Below, piece by piece: positions 12,351 through 25,300 of a DNA stretch of 64,000 nucleotides (position 1 is its first letter; each line of letters starts with the position of its first letter). Made by a program: the position numbers and the translations under genes. The notes below the pieces were generated by a model. The model had not been told where the DNA came from. It searched no databases and saw only the letters and a list, made by a program, of their open reading frames with translations. The DNA is from Artemisia argyi (Eukaryota; Streptophyta; Magnoliopsida; Asterales; Asteraceae): positions 105,687,350-105,751,349 of the forward strand of contig CM060708.1 of assembly GCA_030686995.1 (NCBI GenBank). The letters run 5' to 3'.

Positions 12351-13002
12351 GCTCCACTGGTAACTTGCTTGAACGTCTTAAGAAACATGATCGGAGGTGT
12401 ACTACGATTTTTGGTTGTATTTAATGCATAAGAGAATTCTAATGATCCCGTGTTAGGATCTTCTAACGGCTCCACATAGGAGTGAAGTAGGATCTTATAG
12501 AGTTAGGGAATATTGTACGCGGCCCTACGACTAGTATTAAGGAATATGACCCGTCATCCATGCAATTGTAACAAGCTAATCAACCTGTAAAAGATATCTA
12601 GGGAGTAATGAAATCTAAGTAAACACAACTTTCCTCATTATTGTTTCCACCACGTTAGTATAATAGTTTTATTTTCATTTCTTTTATTTTATTTTGATTG
12701 CATCTTTAGTTTATTGGGTTAGTTGGCTAGCAACTAATTCCGCTCACTCCTTCAAAACCCGAGATTTTAATTGCTTTCCATAAAATATAAAAAATACAAA
12801 AAGAATCATCCCTCACCTCTAGACCTACTTTAGTAGGCTTTCTAATCCTAGTGACACTATTCCTGAGTTGAACGATCAATCCCCTGGTACTTGTCACTAT
12901 ACTATACTACAACGATCAGGTACACTGCCTGGTGGGGGTTGTACGCTTCTCGAGATCCCTTGAGAGGTAAAACCTGTTGCGAGGACGCAATCCCCCGTAT
13001 CA
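12351..13002 (+). repeat. Element B 3' LTR remnant (promoter half deleted)
   Basis: The sequence aligns with the inner half of the B-prime LTR (59083-59757 reversed). It joins directly to internal sequence at about 12350, so some 770 bp including the TGACG palindromes and TATA box are missing. It ends GTATCA at 13002. ACTATACTACAACGA at 12901-12915 is complementary to the 5' end of tRNA-Asp. Confidence 0.75.
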
Positions 13003-13369
13003 AACTACTTCTTGGCTTACTTGACCGAGAGAACAAGGGCGGCGTACTTAACTTGGAAAACCCGCGCACTTGGCTTGGAATAAAGGACTAATATAATAGT
13101 CTTCTTACTTATTTACTTCGTTTGCTGAAATAGGTGTGCTTTTGATATTTCTTGCTTCAGAGCATCTGAGAGTGAACCTGCATTCATTTCATGTTATTAA
13201 GTATCGAAAGTTCATACTAAATGATCATAAAACATATAATATTATGCTCGAAGATATATATAAATAGGGCATTATCAAATACCTCTACACTTAGCTTCTA
13301 CTTGTCTCAGGCAATCAAAGTGAGAAAATTCCAATTGTTGTGAACATGGAGATATGATATCAAGATTTT
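13003..13369. other. Unassigned spacer between elements B and C
   Basis: 367 bp that I cannot match to any other part of the window. It may be the old insertion target of B and C, or part of another element. No ORF, RNA gene or repeat stands out. Confidence 0.5.
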
Positions 13370-15356
13370 TGATGTGTGCTTTTTCACACATCCTTTTTAG
13401 CCTTAAATCAGACCAAATACATCAAATACTAACCAAATATGCCAAGAGAATGTGTGTTTTTGTATTTGTGTATGTGCAGGTACGGATATGAGAAAAATGA
13501 ACAAAAATAAGCCAAAACCGACAAAAACGAGCACGAGAATGGAAAAAGGTCAAAAGCCGGAGCCGGGGAAGCAAAATGATCAAAGAAAGCTCAAATTATC
13601 AATAGAAGTCCTCAGAGATTCACATAGTTGCATATTTAGTCCCTGGACAAAGTTTAAAGAATTGGCAAATTTAGTCCCTCAACTTTCAGATAATTACAAA
13701 AATGATCCCTTGGAAGAAAAGTCAAAAGAGGTCCTTCATGAATAAATTCTTTACAAGAATTGCCCAAGGAAAATATATTAGAGAAATTACAGAATTGGTC
13801 CCTGAGATTTTAAGTTTTACAACATTGGTCCTTGTTAATTTTATTACTCCTAAAATAAAATAAAATCGGATCTACAAACACTAGCCTAGTCCAAAACCCA
13901 CGCTAAGCCCAAAACAATAACAAGCCCAACACCCTTAAAATCTTGACTCGGCCTGTTTTCTTTTACCCATGGTCAACCATTGACCCTGACCCGGTCAAAC
14001 TTATAATAAAATCCCCCAAACACACTCCCGCCCTCCTTTTTCATTTTTACCAGGAATTTAGAACCCTAAGTACTGTTTACCGCGTGTAAAACTCCAAATT
14101 GACAGCTATTAAGGGCACTATGGACATATTACTCAGGTTTCTAGAAGAATTCTGACATGACAGACCTACCATGTTTGTGATCCGCTTGCAATTCCGTGTC
14201 TAATGATTGGTGTATGATGATCTAAGGGCTGATATCACATGATTGGAGCACACGGTTAATCCAAGGGATATTATTAGTTCAAAGAAACACAAGTGTGGTG
14301 CGGATTGTTGAGGTGGAAAGGCTAGAAGGATCCAAGGACCTCACTCCCTAAATGTAATTTCATATTTCAGCAATTGTACTCAGTTTTTAGATTTAATATA
14401 ATTCACTTTTAATTTCAACTTATTGTATTCTTATTTCAATTTCAGTTAATTACTCTTATTTAGATTAAATCTATAATTTTAGTTTGTTTATCATTACATG
14501 TAAATTTCTGTTTAATCTAAAATTGAAAAAAATCCAAAAAAATAAAAAAATCAGAAAAAAATAGTAGTTTCAAATCTATTTAAGCTTCAAACAAGTTTTG
14601 TTCTATTAATATAAGCTCATATTAGCTTCATTATAGCTATTTGTGGGTTTGTACAATCATATCCTTTAAAATTTCAAACTAGTCAAACTAGGTCAACTGT
14701 TGAGCTTATTGGGATAAGCTGAGCTTATTGGAAGTTAAAGACAGCCAAGAAGGAGCCACTTAGTCTGTCAAAAGACAGGCTAGCTTAGTGAAACCCCCTC
14801 TGTTTTGCTAAGGGGGTATTGGTTTTGTAAGTTTTCTATTATTTTAATTAAACTCTGAATCAGTAGCTTATTAGTAGTTTAATTCTTTTCATATTGCTTA
14901 TTTCTGTCTTTTTATTGATAATTGCATAGTAGTTAGTCTCATTTAATCATTTCATAACTGTTTATGTTAATGTGGTTTGTACTGTTTCATTAGGCTAATT
15001 TACAAGTTGGATCTGTGTTGCTTTGGTTTTGAGATTGTTTGATATCTGTGACCTGTGTTTCAGAGTTTATAGGGAGTATTTGGATCTATATTAGAACTAA
15101 GGTTGAGTTTGGATTAATTTGAATGAGATTTGAGGAGTACTAGTGAGACAGACTCACATATTGGGGTGTTTGGATTCATTTGGTTTGCTGGTATAATAAC
15201 TGTTTCAGGAGTATTATCTGGTTTAGGTGTTTCAGTTAAGGTGCATTTAGGCTAAGTAAATCATATAGTATCAGTAGCTATTAAATTAAAGTCAAAATCA
15301 CTTTTAGTTGCATAACAGTTAGTTATAGGTTGCATATTCATCATAGTAGTTGCATA
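13370..15356 (+). repeat. Element C 5' LTR, first part
   Basis: Begins TGATGTGTGC and matches the 3' LTR from 37260. It carries a series of AGTCCCT/GGTCCTT motifs (13638-13833) and a possible ACCCCCT/AGGGGGT hairpin (about 14793-14817). The TATAAATA box seen in the 3' LTR is replaced here by unrelated sequence after 14353. It is interrupted by element D after GTTGCATA. Confidence 0.88.
15352..15356. repeat. Target duplication of element D, left copy (GCATA)
   Basis: GCATA precedes the D LTR and recurs right after the other D LTR at 27334-27338. The 3' LTR of C has GTTGCATA uninterrupted at the equivalent place (about 39272). Confidence 0.9.
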
Positions 15357-15688
15357 TGTTAGGTCACCATTTATGTAAACACAAGTATGATAATGATAGA
15401 AATAAGATGAGAATGAGAGATGGTTGATGAAAAGTGAAAGAACAAGAGTTTCCTTAAGATAATCAAATAACCAACCAATGAAAAGTTTACATAAGCTTAG
15501 TATTTATAGGAGGAGGAGTAGGGCAACACTCCCTTCCTCCCTCCTTTCATTTAGACGTGGGCTTTAAGGCCCATGGACTTACATTCTTAAGCCTTGTAAC
15601 ATGAACTAAGTAGATTAAATAACTAAGTAACCTATTACAAAAGGTAATGACCGAGACTTGACTAAAATACAAAAGTATGATCCCAACA
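15357..15688 (-). repeat. Element D 3' LTR
   Basis: 332 bp, TGTT...AACA in the minus direction, next to the purine tract at 15689-15700. It differs from the other copy at three positions, including the second base of the terminus (TG here, TA in the other). Confidence 0.93.
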
Positions 15689-18600
15689 ATCTCCCCCTAA
15701 GGGTCGGTCATCACGGTTGCTTGACGTCTTCATCTTTGTCGTTGACTTGTGACATGTAAAACTCTAGACGTCTTCAAAATGGTTGAATGATAATGAATGT
15801 ACTTTGCTTTTTGTCTTTGTTCTTTGGTGATGATGTAGTGATTGTGTAATGAAGTTGTCTGCCGTTCGTCACTCCAGCGTTTGTGGTGGTTGTCCGCCAT
15901 TCCAACATACTCATACATCTCCAGACTTATACTTTCACGTGCATGACGTTTCTTTTCATACTCTGAGATCTTTAGTCTTTATACTTCGTATATTCTTCTT
16001 ATTGGCGTAGAATCTTTCTTTGAACTTTGTGTTGCCCAGATCTTTGGGGGAGCTATCATTTGCTTCAAGATGTATGTATGAGCATGTTAGAATCTACCAT
16101 CATTGAAGTGAGGTACCTGCGAGTAAACAGTTAGCAATAAAACAACCGGTACTTACAGATAAGGAATTAGAGCTCATTAACAGCATATTGTGAAGACTCC
16201 TTCTAATCCTTATCCAGGCCGTTCCCATATCAGATACTCCCGAGGGAGCTTACGAGACCTACTAAGTAGCTCAATGACTGGGTGAGTCGCTGGGGATCAC
16301 TCCACGACTGTAGACCGCTATGGAACCACTGCAAACACTAAGCGTAACCCTTGTGGGGTTACCGAAGTGACCTGCTGTCAGGGCTGTTTGATGTTGACCC
16401 TGGCAGGATTTCCGTTCAATCATTGAGGAATACATAAGTAACCCTCTCATAAACGTTCTCGGCAGATTGCTAAGATCTGCGAAGGACTCGATAATTTACA
16501 GCTGGTGTCCATTGATGTAGAACACCAGTTGTAGAAATACTAAGTGTCCCTAAGAGATCTTTGATGTATCTCAAGGCTCTAGACTCTATAAGTGCACACC
16601 TAGGTTTCCTATGCGGAGACTAGGGAGGGGTCTCCTGCTTCAATATCAACCATCTCTAAGAGATAGGTGGATAGATTACACTGGTTCCCCGTGAGAATGA
16701 ATCCAGCTCTTTTAAGAGAACTTGAGTGGTTAAGAAGGTTTAGTGCATTGCGTCACTGGGTCCATGACGACTTTGTCTTCAATACCGGTGTTGTCTTTTG
16801 CAACAACCAGTAGCATATGTATTGAACCCGGTGTCTGCCCTAAGGTTGAACATATGGAGGGCTATTTCTTGTCACCCTTTACTTTACTTTTCTTTTTAAT
16901 TCTTCAACTCCTTCTTTCCCTTTCATTCTTTTCTCCTTTTATCATATCATACCTAAGGACTTCTAATTCTAACTATGGGAGATGTCCTTGGGTAGATCCC
17001 TCCGGCTCTGGCGGATCATAGGACGGTTTTTCCTATCTTAATCACCTTATAACTCCGACAGTAGCCAAGAAACCTTTGATTGAAAAATCTCTCAAAGTGT
17101 TTGTGATTATCAAACATTTTGTTTAACACTTTGAGAGTTTTGTGTACACTTTTGAAGGGCTCCCCCTGCACATGTGCTCATAAGTATTTAATAAATTTGC
17201 ACATGCGGGAGGAGCAAGCATTTTGAATTGATCCACTTTCTGTGAACAAGACCGATTCGAGACACGCTTACATCACTAGTTAAACTAGCTTGAAGCTATT
17301 ACCAGGCCTGATCTAGTCCACAGAAAGTTTCTCGAGACGGTACATTTCTACTAAGACTAATCCTTTTCGAGACACGCTTACGTGGTTAGTTAAAGAGATA
17401 CATTGTCAGCTTTTAGGTGACAACTAGCTCTAGTAACTTACTTGATGTTATTACCCGTCGAGGATAAGTCTTTTCGATTTTACTAACTTTTATTGTCTCG
17501 TCAATTCCTGGGTGAATCTGAGTCTAGCTCGCACAAGATACAACTTTCAGCTTTTACTTCACATATTTTAATCACTTTTTCATTTTCTCCCCCTCAAAAA
17601 TAGCATATGAGATGTTGTTTTTGTTAAACTTTTGATTAAAATATGCTTTTTGAGTCTTATGGGGAGATTCACCAAGAACTTTTGTTTTTGAACAAAGTAT
17701 TTTGTTTTGACAAGTGCTCCCCCTCAACAAGTGATGAGGTCTTATTGAGGTGAAATACTTGTCCTTTTGAGCAGAATTATGAAAATCATAACACATTTGA
17801 TTAATTCTACTCAAAAGTAAGAAGCCTTCGCTCCTTATATTAGGATTGAGGCACTGATGCGTACCTCAGGGTCCTTTCTTTACAAGTGCGGGTTATACAC
17901 TGTTATGTGTGCACAAGCCATTAAGCATGATTTTGACGGAACATTTTGTTTTTGGAAATACTCCCCCTCAAAACTCGCATATGTTTTGAGAATTTTAAAC
18001 TTTTTAAAGTTTGAGGGAAGGAGTCTTCTTAAAGCAAAATTCTAAAAGATTTAGAAATTTCAGTTTGAAAAATTCTTGAATAAATTTTGCTTTAAGGTAA
18101 CTAAAACTTTATACACTGAAATACTCCCCCTCAAAACTAGCATATGTTTTGACATTTTTAAACTTTGGAGCGAATTAGGGAGTAAAGATTTGAAAAAATC
18201 TTGAGCAAAATTTTGAAAAGTTTTGAAAAACCTTTTGAAAAATTTTGAATAAATTTTGCTCAAGATTAAGAAGTTTTAGATAAGCATTGCTTGAAAACTT
18301 CTTCTTGTTATCAAGGAAAAGTGCACGTTTGGTTTTAATGAATGGTTTAGCAAGGCACTCTCCTTTCTCTGAAACCCGAGTTGTACACTGAAATGATTGC
18401 ACAAGTCGTTGTTTTTATACAAAATTAGTTTTCTATTAAACAAAACACTCCCCCTCAAATAATGAACATTATTCGAGAGATAGTCTTCTTGAGCAGAATT
18501 TAGAATCGTATTAAAGAAATACTTTTTGAAAAAATTCGAGAGATGATTCCACTCAAGGTTTTAGAAAACATAATCAAGTATTATACAACAAAGAATGCTT

Positions 18601-20123
18601 GAAATTCAAAACTCTTTTACTGTTGAAAGTTGTTTGAGACCCGGAGTCTCTCTTTTGAGTTTTAAAATCTTGAAGAAGAAGATTTCCATTTAAAGTTGAA
18701 CCACATGGGTTCTTTTTGAAGATTTGTTTTTGTGATGAATGGAAAACTTCAGGTGTTCGGGATGCCCAAATCAGAGTCATTCTTTAATCGTAGCCAAAGC
18801 ATTCCAGATTATGAAAATTTTGAAAAAATTAAGGACAACTTTGCTTTGGTCTTCACACTTTCTTTACCGGTGTAAAACAATAGTGTAGAGTTTGGAAAAA
18901 TTTGTTTCTCACCATTTTGGATCCATTTACCAGTTTAGCCTTTAAACACAGATTGCCCTTTGACCTCAAAATATGTTCCATAAGAAACATTTTGTTGAAT
19001 GTAGAAATTTTGACTTTCAATGGGATGACATGTACTTGCACACGGAGAAAATGCATCAGGCATAAACAAGTATACGGATGAATCAAAAAACTCATTCTAA
19101 ATCTACCAAAATGCTCGGAATTCTCTAATTAACACACAAGATCAAAGATTAACTTATCCTATCACTCGAGATTTTCCAATTATGATAATGGTTAGGGGTT
19201 ATGATTAGAGACATTGCACGCATTTTAGCATCATAATGCATGAATATTGTACAAATTAACCATCCTAGTGGCAGCAAAGACATCGAAATCTTAAACCCTA
19301 AATCACTTGATTTCAAACCTATGTTGTTTCTAATCGTGTAAACACACCAATCGAGCATACTTTAGTGTTCTCTAAAGCTATATGAAATAATAAATTAGAC
19401 TAAACACATAAAAAAGAAATGCCCCGATCGATAATTACATTAACCTTAGTTTCTGATTATGCCTTTTTGACCGTTGAAAAACACTTGAAACATTTAGGGA
19501 ACGACTAGACAACAACAATGAGGAAATTAGAAACTCACAATTATGGAGATAATTGAGGAAAAAAATCGTTAGTCTAATTCGTTGAGGTTTTTAATCATGT
19601 GTGCAACTTTTGAGAACATGTGTGAAAACATTGATTAGAGCCTGTTTTATTTTTCTTGCAAGGTCCTTTTACCAAAGTTTAAGACTTTTGTGAACTTTAC
19701 TCATTAAAAGGTTAATTACTTTTCCATTTGAAGTTCAAACTTGCAGAAAAAAATTCCTTTTCTCCCCCTCGAATTAGCATATATTTTGTGAAACCTTTCT
19801 GCACTTTTAATTCGAGAGATCGTAGAACCTTTTTGAAAATGAGTTTAAATCCGAATGATGAAGAAACATTTTATCCTTGATGAATAAAAATGAGGTGTCC
19901 AAACTTCATGATATTGTGAAAAGTTTTCTCCCCCTCAAAACATGTTCCATTTTGACAGAGAAAATCAAAATTTGTTTAAATGGAGGAACATAGTTTTGAA
20001 GATTTGAAGTTTGTACGCAAAGAAAGAAGATTCATTTTGTAGAAAAAGTATTTACAGAAAGACTTTGATGTTTGACTCTTCTTAGGTTTTAAGAAAATTT
20101 TGCAAATCATCTGGAGTCAAACA
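15689..20123 (-). other. Element D long 3' untranslated region with repeated polypurine tracts
   Basis: 4.4 kb without a supported gene. Nine copies of CTCCCCCT (GGGGGAG on the sense strand) start at about 15691, 17160, 17587, 17717, 17961, 18124, 18448, 19762 and 19928. Most are followed on the plus strand by an inverted repeat, several containing GCATAT. Multiple polypurine tracts upstream of the 3' LTR are a known Sirevirus feature. The tract at 15691 adjoins the LTR and is the likely functional one. Confidence 0.8.
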
Positions 20124-22228
20124 TCACATACCATTTTGGTGAACTAAATCAACAAACCTTGATGGAGGTAATGTCTTTGTAAACAAGTCCGCCAATTGGT
20201 ACTCAGTACCCACAAACTCTAATTCAATTTTACCCTTCTCAACATGCTCCTTTATGAAATGGTAGCGGAGAGCAATTTGTATGGCCTTGGAAAGATGAAT
20301 GGTGTTGCACGAGATAGCAATAGCACACTTTGAAATCACAGTAGATTGGAATCTTATTGAACAAGTAGCCATAATCCTTAAGTTGTGATCTCATCCAGAT
20401 GACTTGAGCACAACAAGCAGACATAGCTACATATTCAGATTCTGTTGACGACAGTGATGTGCAGTCCTGCTTCTTTGATTGCCATGACACAAGTTTATCT
20501 CTGATAAACTGTAATCCACCAGATGTGCTTTTGCGTGTGTCTAAACATCCTGCATGGTCAGCATCTGCAAAAGCAATTAGTTCAAAACCAGAATCCTTCG
20601 GATACCAGATTCCCAAGTTAATGGTTCCCTTTATGTATCGAAGGATTCTTTTGACCTCACTGAGGTGTTTTACAGTTGGTTTGGACTGATAGCGAGAGCA
20701 CATGTAGACAGCAAATACTATAACAGGTTTACTAGCTGTGAGATACATGAGGGACCCAATCATACTTCGGTATTTGGTAGGGTCAACAGGAGTCCCATGT
20801 AAATCAGCATCTAGTTTTGTGGTATAGCCCATTGGTGTATTATAAGTATCACAAGACATCATTCCATGTTTCTTTAAAATTTCAAGAGCATATTTGGACT
20901 GATTTATAAAAATTCCACGGGGTGATTGATGAACTTGTAGTCCTAGAAAGAACGAAAGTTCACCCATCATGGACATTTCAAAATTATCTTTCATTAATTT
21001 TGCAAAATCATTAGAGTAACTTCTTTTTGTTGAGGCAAAAAATAATGTCATCGACATATATTTGAACAATATGTAAGTCCTCCCCGTAGGTTTTTCTAAA
21101 TAGTGTTGGATCCACCGATCCTTTAGAAAATTTATTGACCAGCAAGAAAGTGGAAAGTTTGTCATACCACGCCCGTGGGGCTTGCTTAAGTCCGTAGAGT
21201 GCCTTTTTGAGTCGGTAAACATGATTAGGACGCTCAGGATCAACGAAGCAGTCTGGTTGGCTAACATAAACTTCTTCACGGAGTTCTCCATTAAGAAATG
21301 TTGTTTTCACATCCATTTGATAAACCACCATGTTCCTGTGTGCAGCATAGGCCAAAAAGATCCGAACAGCTTCATGTCTAGCCACTGGAGCAAAGGATTC
21401 AGCAAAATCAAGTCCTTCTAGTTGAGATTATCCTTTCGCTACCAGGCGTGATTTGTTACGTATGACAGTGCCTTCAGCATCTAGCTTATTCGTCCAAATC
21501 CATTTTAACCCGATGACAAAGACTCCGTCAGGTCTTTCAACTAATTCCCAGACTTCTAATCGTATGAATTGCTGAAATTCCTCTTGCATAGATTCAATCC
21601 AGTTGTCATAAGTCATTGCTTCTTTAATGTTCTTAGGTTCTTCGTGACAAACTGTGAGTGCATAGATACAAGTTTCTCCATCAGTGTGAAGACGTTGCCT
21701 TGTCATAACAGGTGCATCTGGATGGCCAATAATATGAACTAGTGTATGGTCTCGAGTCCATTTGTGTGTCGAAGGGTGTAGTTGATAAATATCTCGCATG
21801 TTAGTAGGATCCGAATTGCGTGTTGACGACTCAGCTATATCAGGAAAGGTAGGAGCCGGTGCAAACGGGTTAAAGAACGCATTAGGATCATGCTCTGCGG
21901 GTTGTGGAACTGTTTGTGGTGTAGGATCTTCAGCTGAATGGCGGGAGTTAGAAACAGTTTGTTCTGCTGTAGATGGTGATGCAATTAGAGGACCGTCTCT
22001 CTCAACTCTTGTTGTAGTTTGTTGAGGTGAGTCTGGTACTGGAATGTTTTCAGGTTGAGCAGCGGAATTAGGTGAGACCTCAGTAGGACGGTATTCAATT
22101 GTGTCATCAAACAGTGGAGCAAACAAGGTTTCCAATTCTTTGCGGTTGAGTGGTAATGATTCCGCCGAAGATTCTGGAGAGTTAAGACGGTTGAATTCGG
22201 GTCCTAAGCTGTGTTGCTCAGAAGCCAT
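20124..22228 (-). pseudogene. Reverse transcriptase / RNase H remnant of element D
   Basis: From 22228 the frame gives a low-complexity linker, then EAMTYDNWIESMQEEFQQF and LKWIWTNKLD, the usual start of copia RT. A stop at 21428 interrupts VAKG-SQ. The frame continues through [35 protein letters not shown] and the catalytic YVDDIIF, then shifts frame near 21030. The next frame has MMGELSFFLGLQV, YRSMIGSLMYLTASKP, the RNase H segment FADADHAGCLDTRKSTSGG and LSSTESEYVAMSACC. A second shift near 20310 leads to the end (GTEYQLADLFTKTLP, stop 20124). No integrase or protease precedes it: Gag ends only about 140 bp upstream. Not functional. Confidence 0.88.
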
Positions 22229-22369
22229 TGTTGATGTGCTTTTAAACGGTTAGTTACGGGTCCTAAGCTGTTGTGCTTAGAAACCATTCCTGTTATATCT
22301 GCAAAGAAAGAAAGAAGAGACAAGAAAAACAGAGAACACGGATCCCCAAGAGAAACTGGGTTCCAGATG

Positions 22370-25300
22370 TTAGAAGCATAAAGATGTAGTGTCAATTATC
22401 TTCTTGACACTCGAACACACAATTCCGACGGTTTTCCTTCTTGTCTCAGGGGTAGATATAGTGGAGTTCACATTAGTTTTGGTGCAAATGTCTAAAATCT
22501 TTCCTGTAGGAATCCACCTAAGACCAATCGATTTGAAAATTCTACCTGTAGGTACCCACCTAATGTTAGATCTAGGAGATGTTTTCCTTTTAGATGCAGT
22601 GGAATGAAATGTGGGAGCATCACTTCGTTGAGAAAACCTACGTCCTATATTGATCCACTTCTTAGGTTTCTGACTTATGACATTTGGTTCAACGGGTTTG
22701 TTTGTCTTAGTCGATTGAGCCTTTTCAAGTGAATTTCCCTTTTGAATATATTTTAAAGCACAGACAACATGATTATTTTCGCAACTACTCTTAGATGCTA
22801 GAAAATTCCTATTAGTTTGTTGAGAACTCCTAGGTTTTGGTTTGCTAGTACTAGCAATGTTTTGCACTACATTGGAAGGCTCCACATGAGGTTTTGAACC
22901 TAGAATTCCATCCTTTTGAAGTAGCGCCTTTTTCCTAGCCTTTTCTAGATCATAGTTCTTGTACATGTCATATTTGCCATAAAACTCTTTACTTTTAATG
23001 CTCGTTTTAGACACTGTTTTCGAACTAATCCTAGAAGAGCCTGGTATAATCACGTGTTGAGATTTAGCAGACACAGATGCATTTTCCTTAGGCCAAGAAT
23101 GTGGAGTGACTGGTTTTGTCAAATGGTATTTCTCAACAACTTGGGAGGCAAACCGAGGTTTTGAAAATTTAGGTCGTTCAGATTTAAATGCAGTCGGTTG
23201 TCTAACCACTGATTGTTTTCTGATTGTTTGAGAAGGCGGTTTCCCCAAGATTGATGGTTTTGCAAACTTAGTATCCATACTCTGGCCAGTCAGTCTTCTT
23301 AATTTGTTTTGTAATGCAGCATGTGCAAACACCTTTTCTTGAATTTGACCTTTTAAAAGCTCATTTTCTTTAACTAATGTATCCACACATTTTCTTTGTT
23401 CATTCAAAAATTGACCATTGTTGCCCGAATTTAGAGATTCGTCTTGCAATTGAAGTTCAAGTGAGATGCAATGTGCCTCTAGTTTTGAAAAATCTTTATG
23501 ACACTGGGCAATGGTCTTTTTGAGAAGAATATTTTCAGACTCAAGAGTCTGGTATGATGTTTCAGTCATTAGATTATCATGTAAAGACTCAGACTCAGAA
23601 CGTTGGTCAAGACATTGTACAACATCCTGGTCAACCTCTCCTTCATTACTGAAGTTAGGTTGCTCAGATTGTTGTTTCTCATTTGCAGGCATAATATGAT
23701 CAACAGTAGATTGTACCTCAAGCATTTGCTCTTTGTCAAAGTTCGGTTCTGTGTCATAGATGGGTATGATATCTTCCTCATCCATCTGTTCTTTGTCAAA
23801 GTTGGGCTCTGAGTCATAAGAGGGTCTGATCTCCGCACAGTCTGCATCTGTATCATTGCTTAATCTACTGCTGTCATTCTGCTCTTCTAATTCTGTCCCT
23901 TTGCTTTCCATGACAACCAAATTAGCTTTCAATGCATCAACTTTATGAATTAACTATTCTTGAATCTGCAACTTCCTCCTTTTTTCATACTCAAGTCTGT
24001 GAAGTACTCTTTCAACAATTGACTTTTCAATAGCATCCAGGTGTTGGAGCAATATATCTTTGAAGGTTTGAGCCTCAATTCGAGTGTATTCTAAAAAATA
24101 CTCGCTTACCACTTCACAGTCATAATTGATGAAATGTTGAAACTGTTTCTTGAGCAATCTGAAGGCGGCATTGGATTCACTCTCGTGAAATTCTTCAGTT
24201 TCAAGTTACTTTTCAAGTTGATTCACGTTGTCGAACATTGTAGTAGTGAAAATATCAACTATTTCTCCAAACAGGTCTGGAAATACCCATTTGAATCCAT
24301 ACTCGGAACGAGTTTCTGCTAAGTCTTTGTTTGAGAGAAGCTTAAGGTGTGAATAAAGTAATCTTAACGATGTCATGCGTTTCTCTTTGTGAAATTTCAC
24401 AAATGGATCTTCGGAATCATCAGAATCATACTCTGGGCCTGTATAATTCATGTGAAATTCCTGCATGTTTTCCATTAACATCACATCTGTTGTATCTGCT
24501 TCCAAGTCTACTGTACTGGATTCCAAATCTGCATATACATCATCACATGGAATATCTCCCATGACACTTTGCAAAACTGCATTGAGATTACCCTCTTCAA
24601 CTTCTATTTGACTAAGTGTGGCATCGTATTCAAAATTAGCATCAAAGAGTGGAGTTGAATCATAATCTTGATCTTCCACATCTACAATATTTTCCGTATA
24701 TGCCAAAAATGCCATGCTCGGTTCGATAAGATCTTCTTCATCATCAGAATCTTTCATTGTATTTAAGCATTCAGAAGTTGAAGTCATAGCGCCATTGCCT
24801 TTCTTAGAAGATACTTGACTAAGCTTCACTAGATTTTGCAGAAGAGATTGCACATTATTATGTAGTGTTGCAGGATGGTACTGTGGAATGAAGAAAGGCT
24901 CAGGTGCATTCGGAGGATTGAAGAAGAGACCATTTGGAGTGTAGATTAATGATCCATGGTCAACAGCTAGAGATGGTGGAGAAGGGAGAATGGTCTTCAG
25001 TGGATTCATGCTTAAACAAGATTCAAGAATTTGCTTCATTCTGATGTGATGAAGTTCATCTGTATGATGCATAGCTTCAAGATATTTCCACATTTCATAA
25101 GCACTAGCTTGAAAGTCCATATGCATGTAAATTGAGTTGGGAAGTGCCAATGTTATGAACCATACAGCCTGTTGGTCAGCATCGTACTGAGCAAGTTCAG
25201 TAGCATTCAAATCTTCATCAGTTTGTATTCTGATAATCCCTGTTGAGTCAGCAAGAAATATCATTTTGTATGGACCATCTTGAATGGATTTAAGCATGAG

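Larger units (their letters stand above)
9011..13002 (+). mobile_element. Element B: small non-autonomous LTR element, 5' part missing or displaced by A
   Basis: B matches B-prime (40397-60529, minus) along most of its length: retropepsin-like ORF, post-ORF hairpin, AACATTG hairpin, A-rich tract and the end of the LTR. Its left end stops abruptly at the outer border of element A, so the 5' LTR probably lies left of A outside the window. Its 3' LTR has lost the first 770 bp or so, including the promoter half. It encodes no polymerase. Confidence 0.8.

Noticed and set aside
13452..13745. 97-codon ORF in the C 5' LTR, also at 37342-37695
   Set aside because: Lies in LTR sequence near the outer end, Lys/Pro-rich translation, no domain; repeated only as LTR copies.
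16743..17021. 92-codon plus ORF with a hydrophobic segment in the D 3' region
   Set aside because: Antisense to the element, composition from T-rich sequence; no support as a gene.
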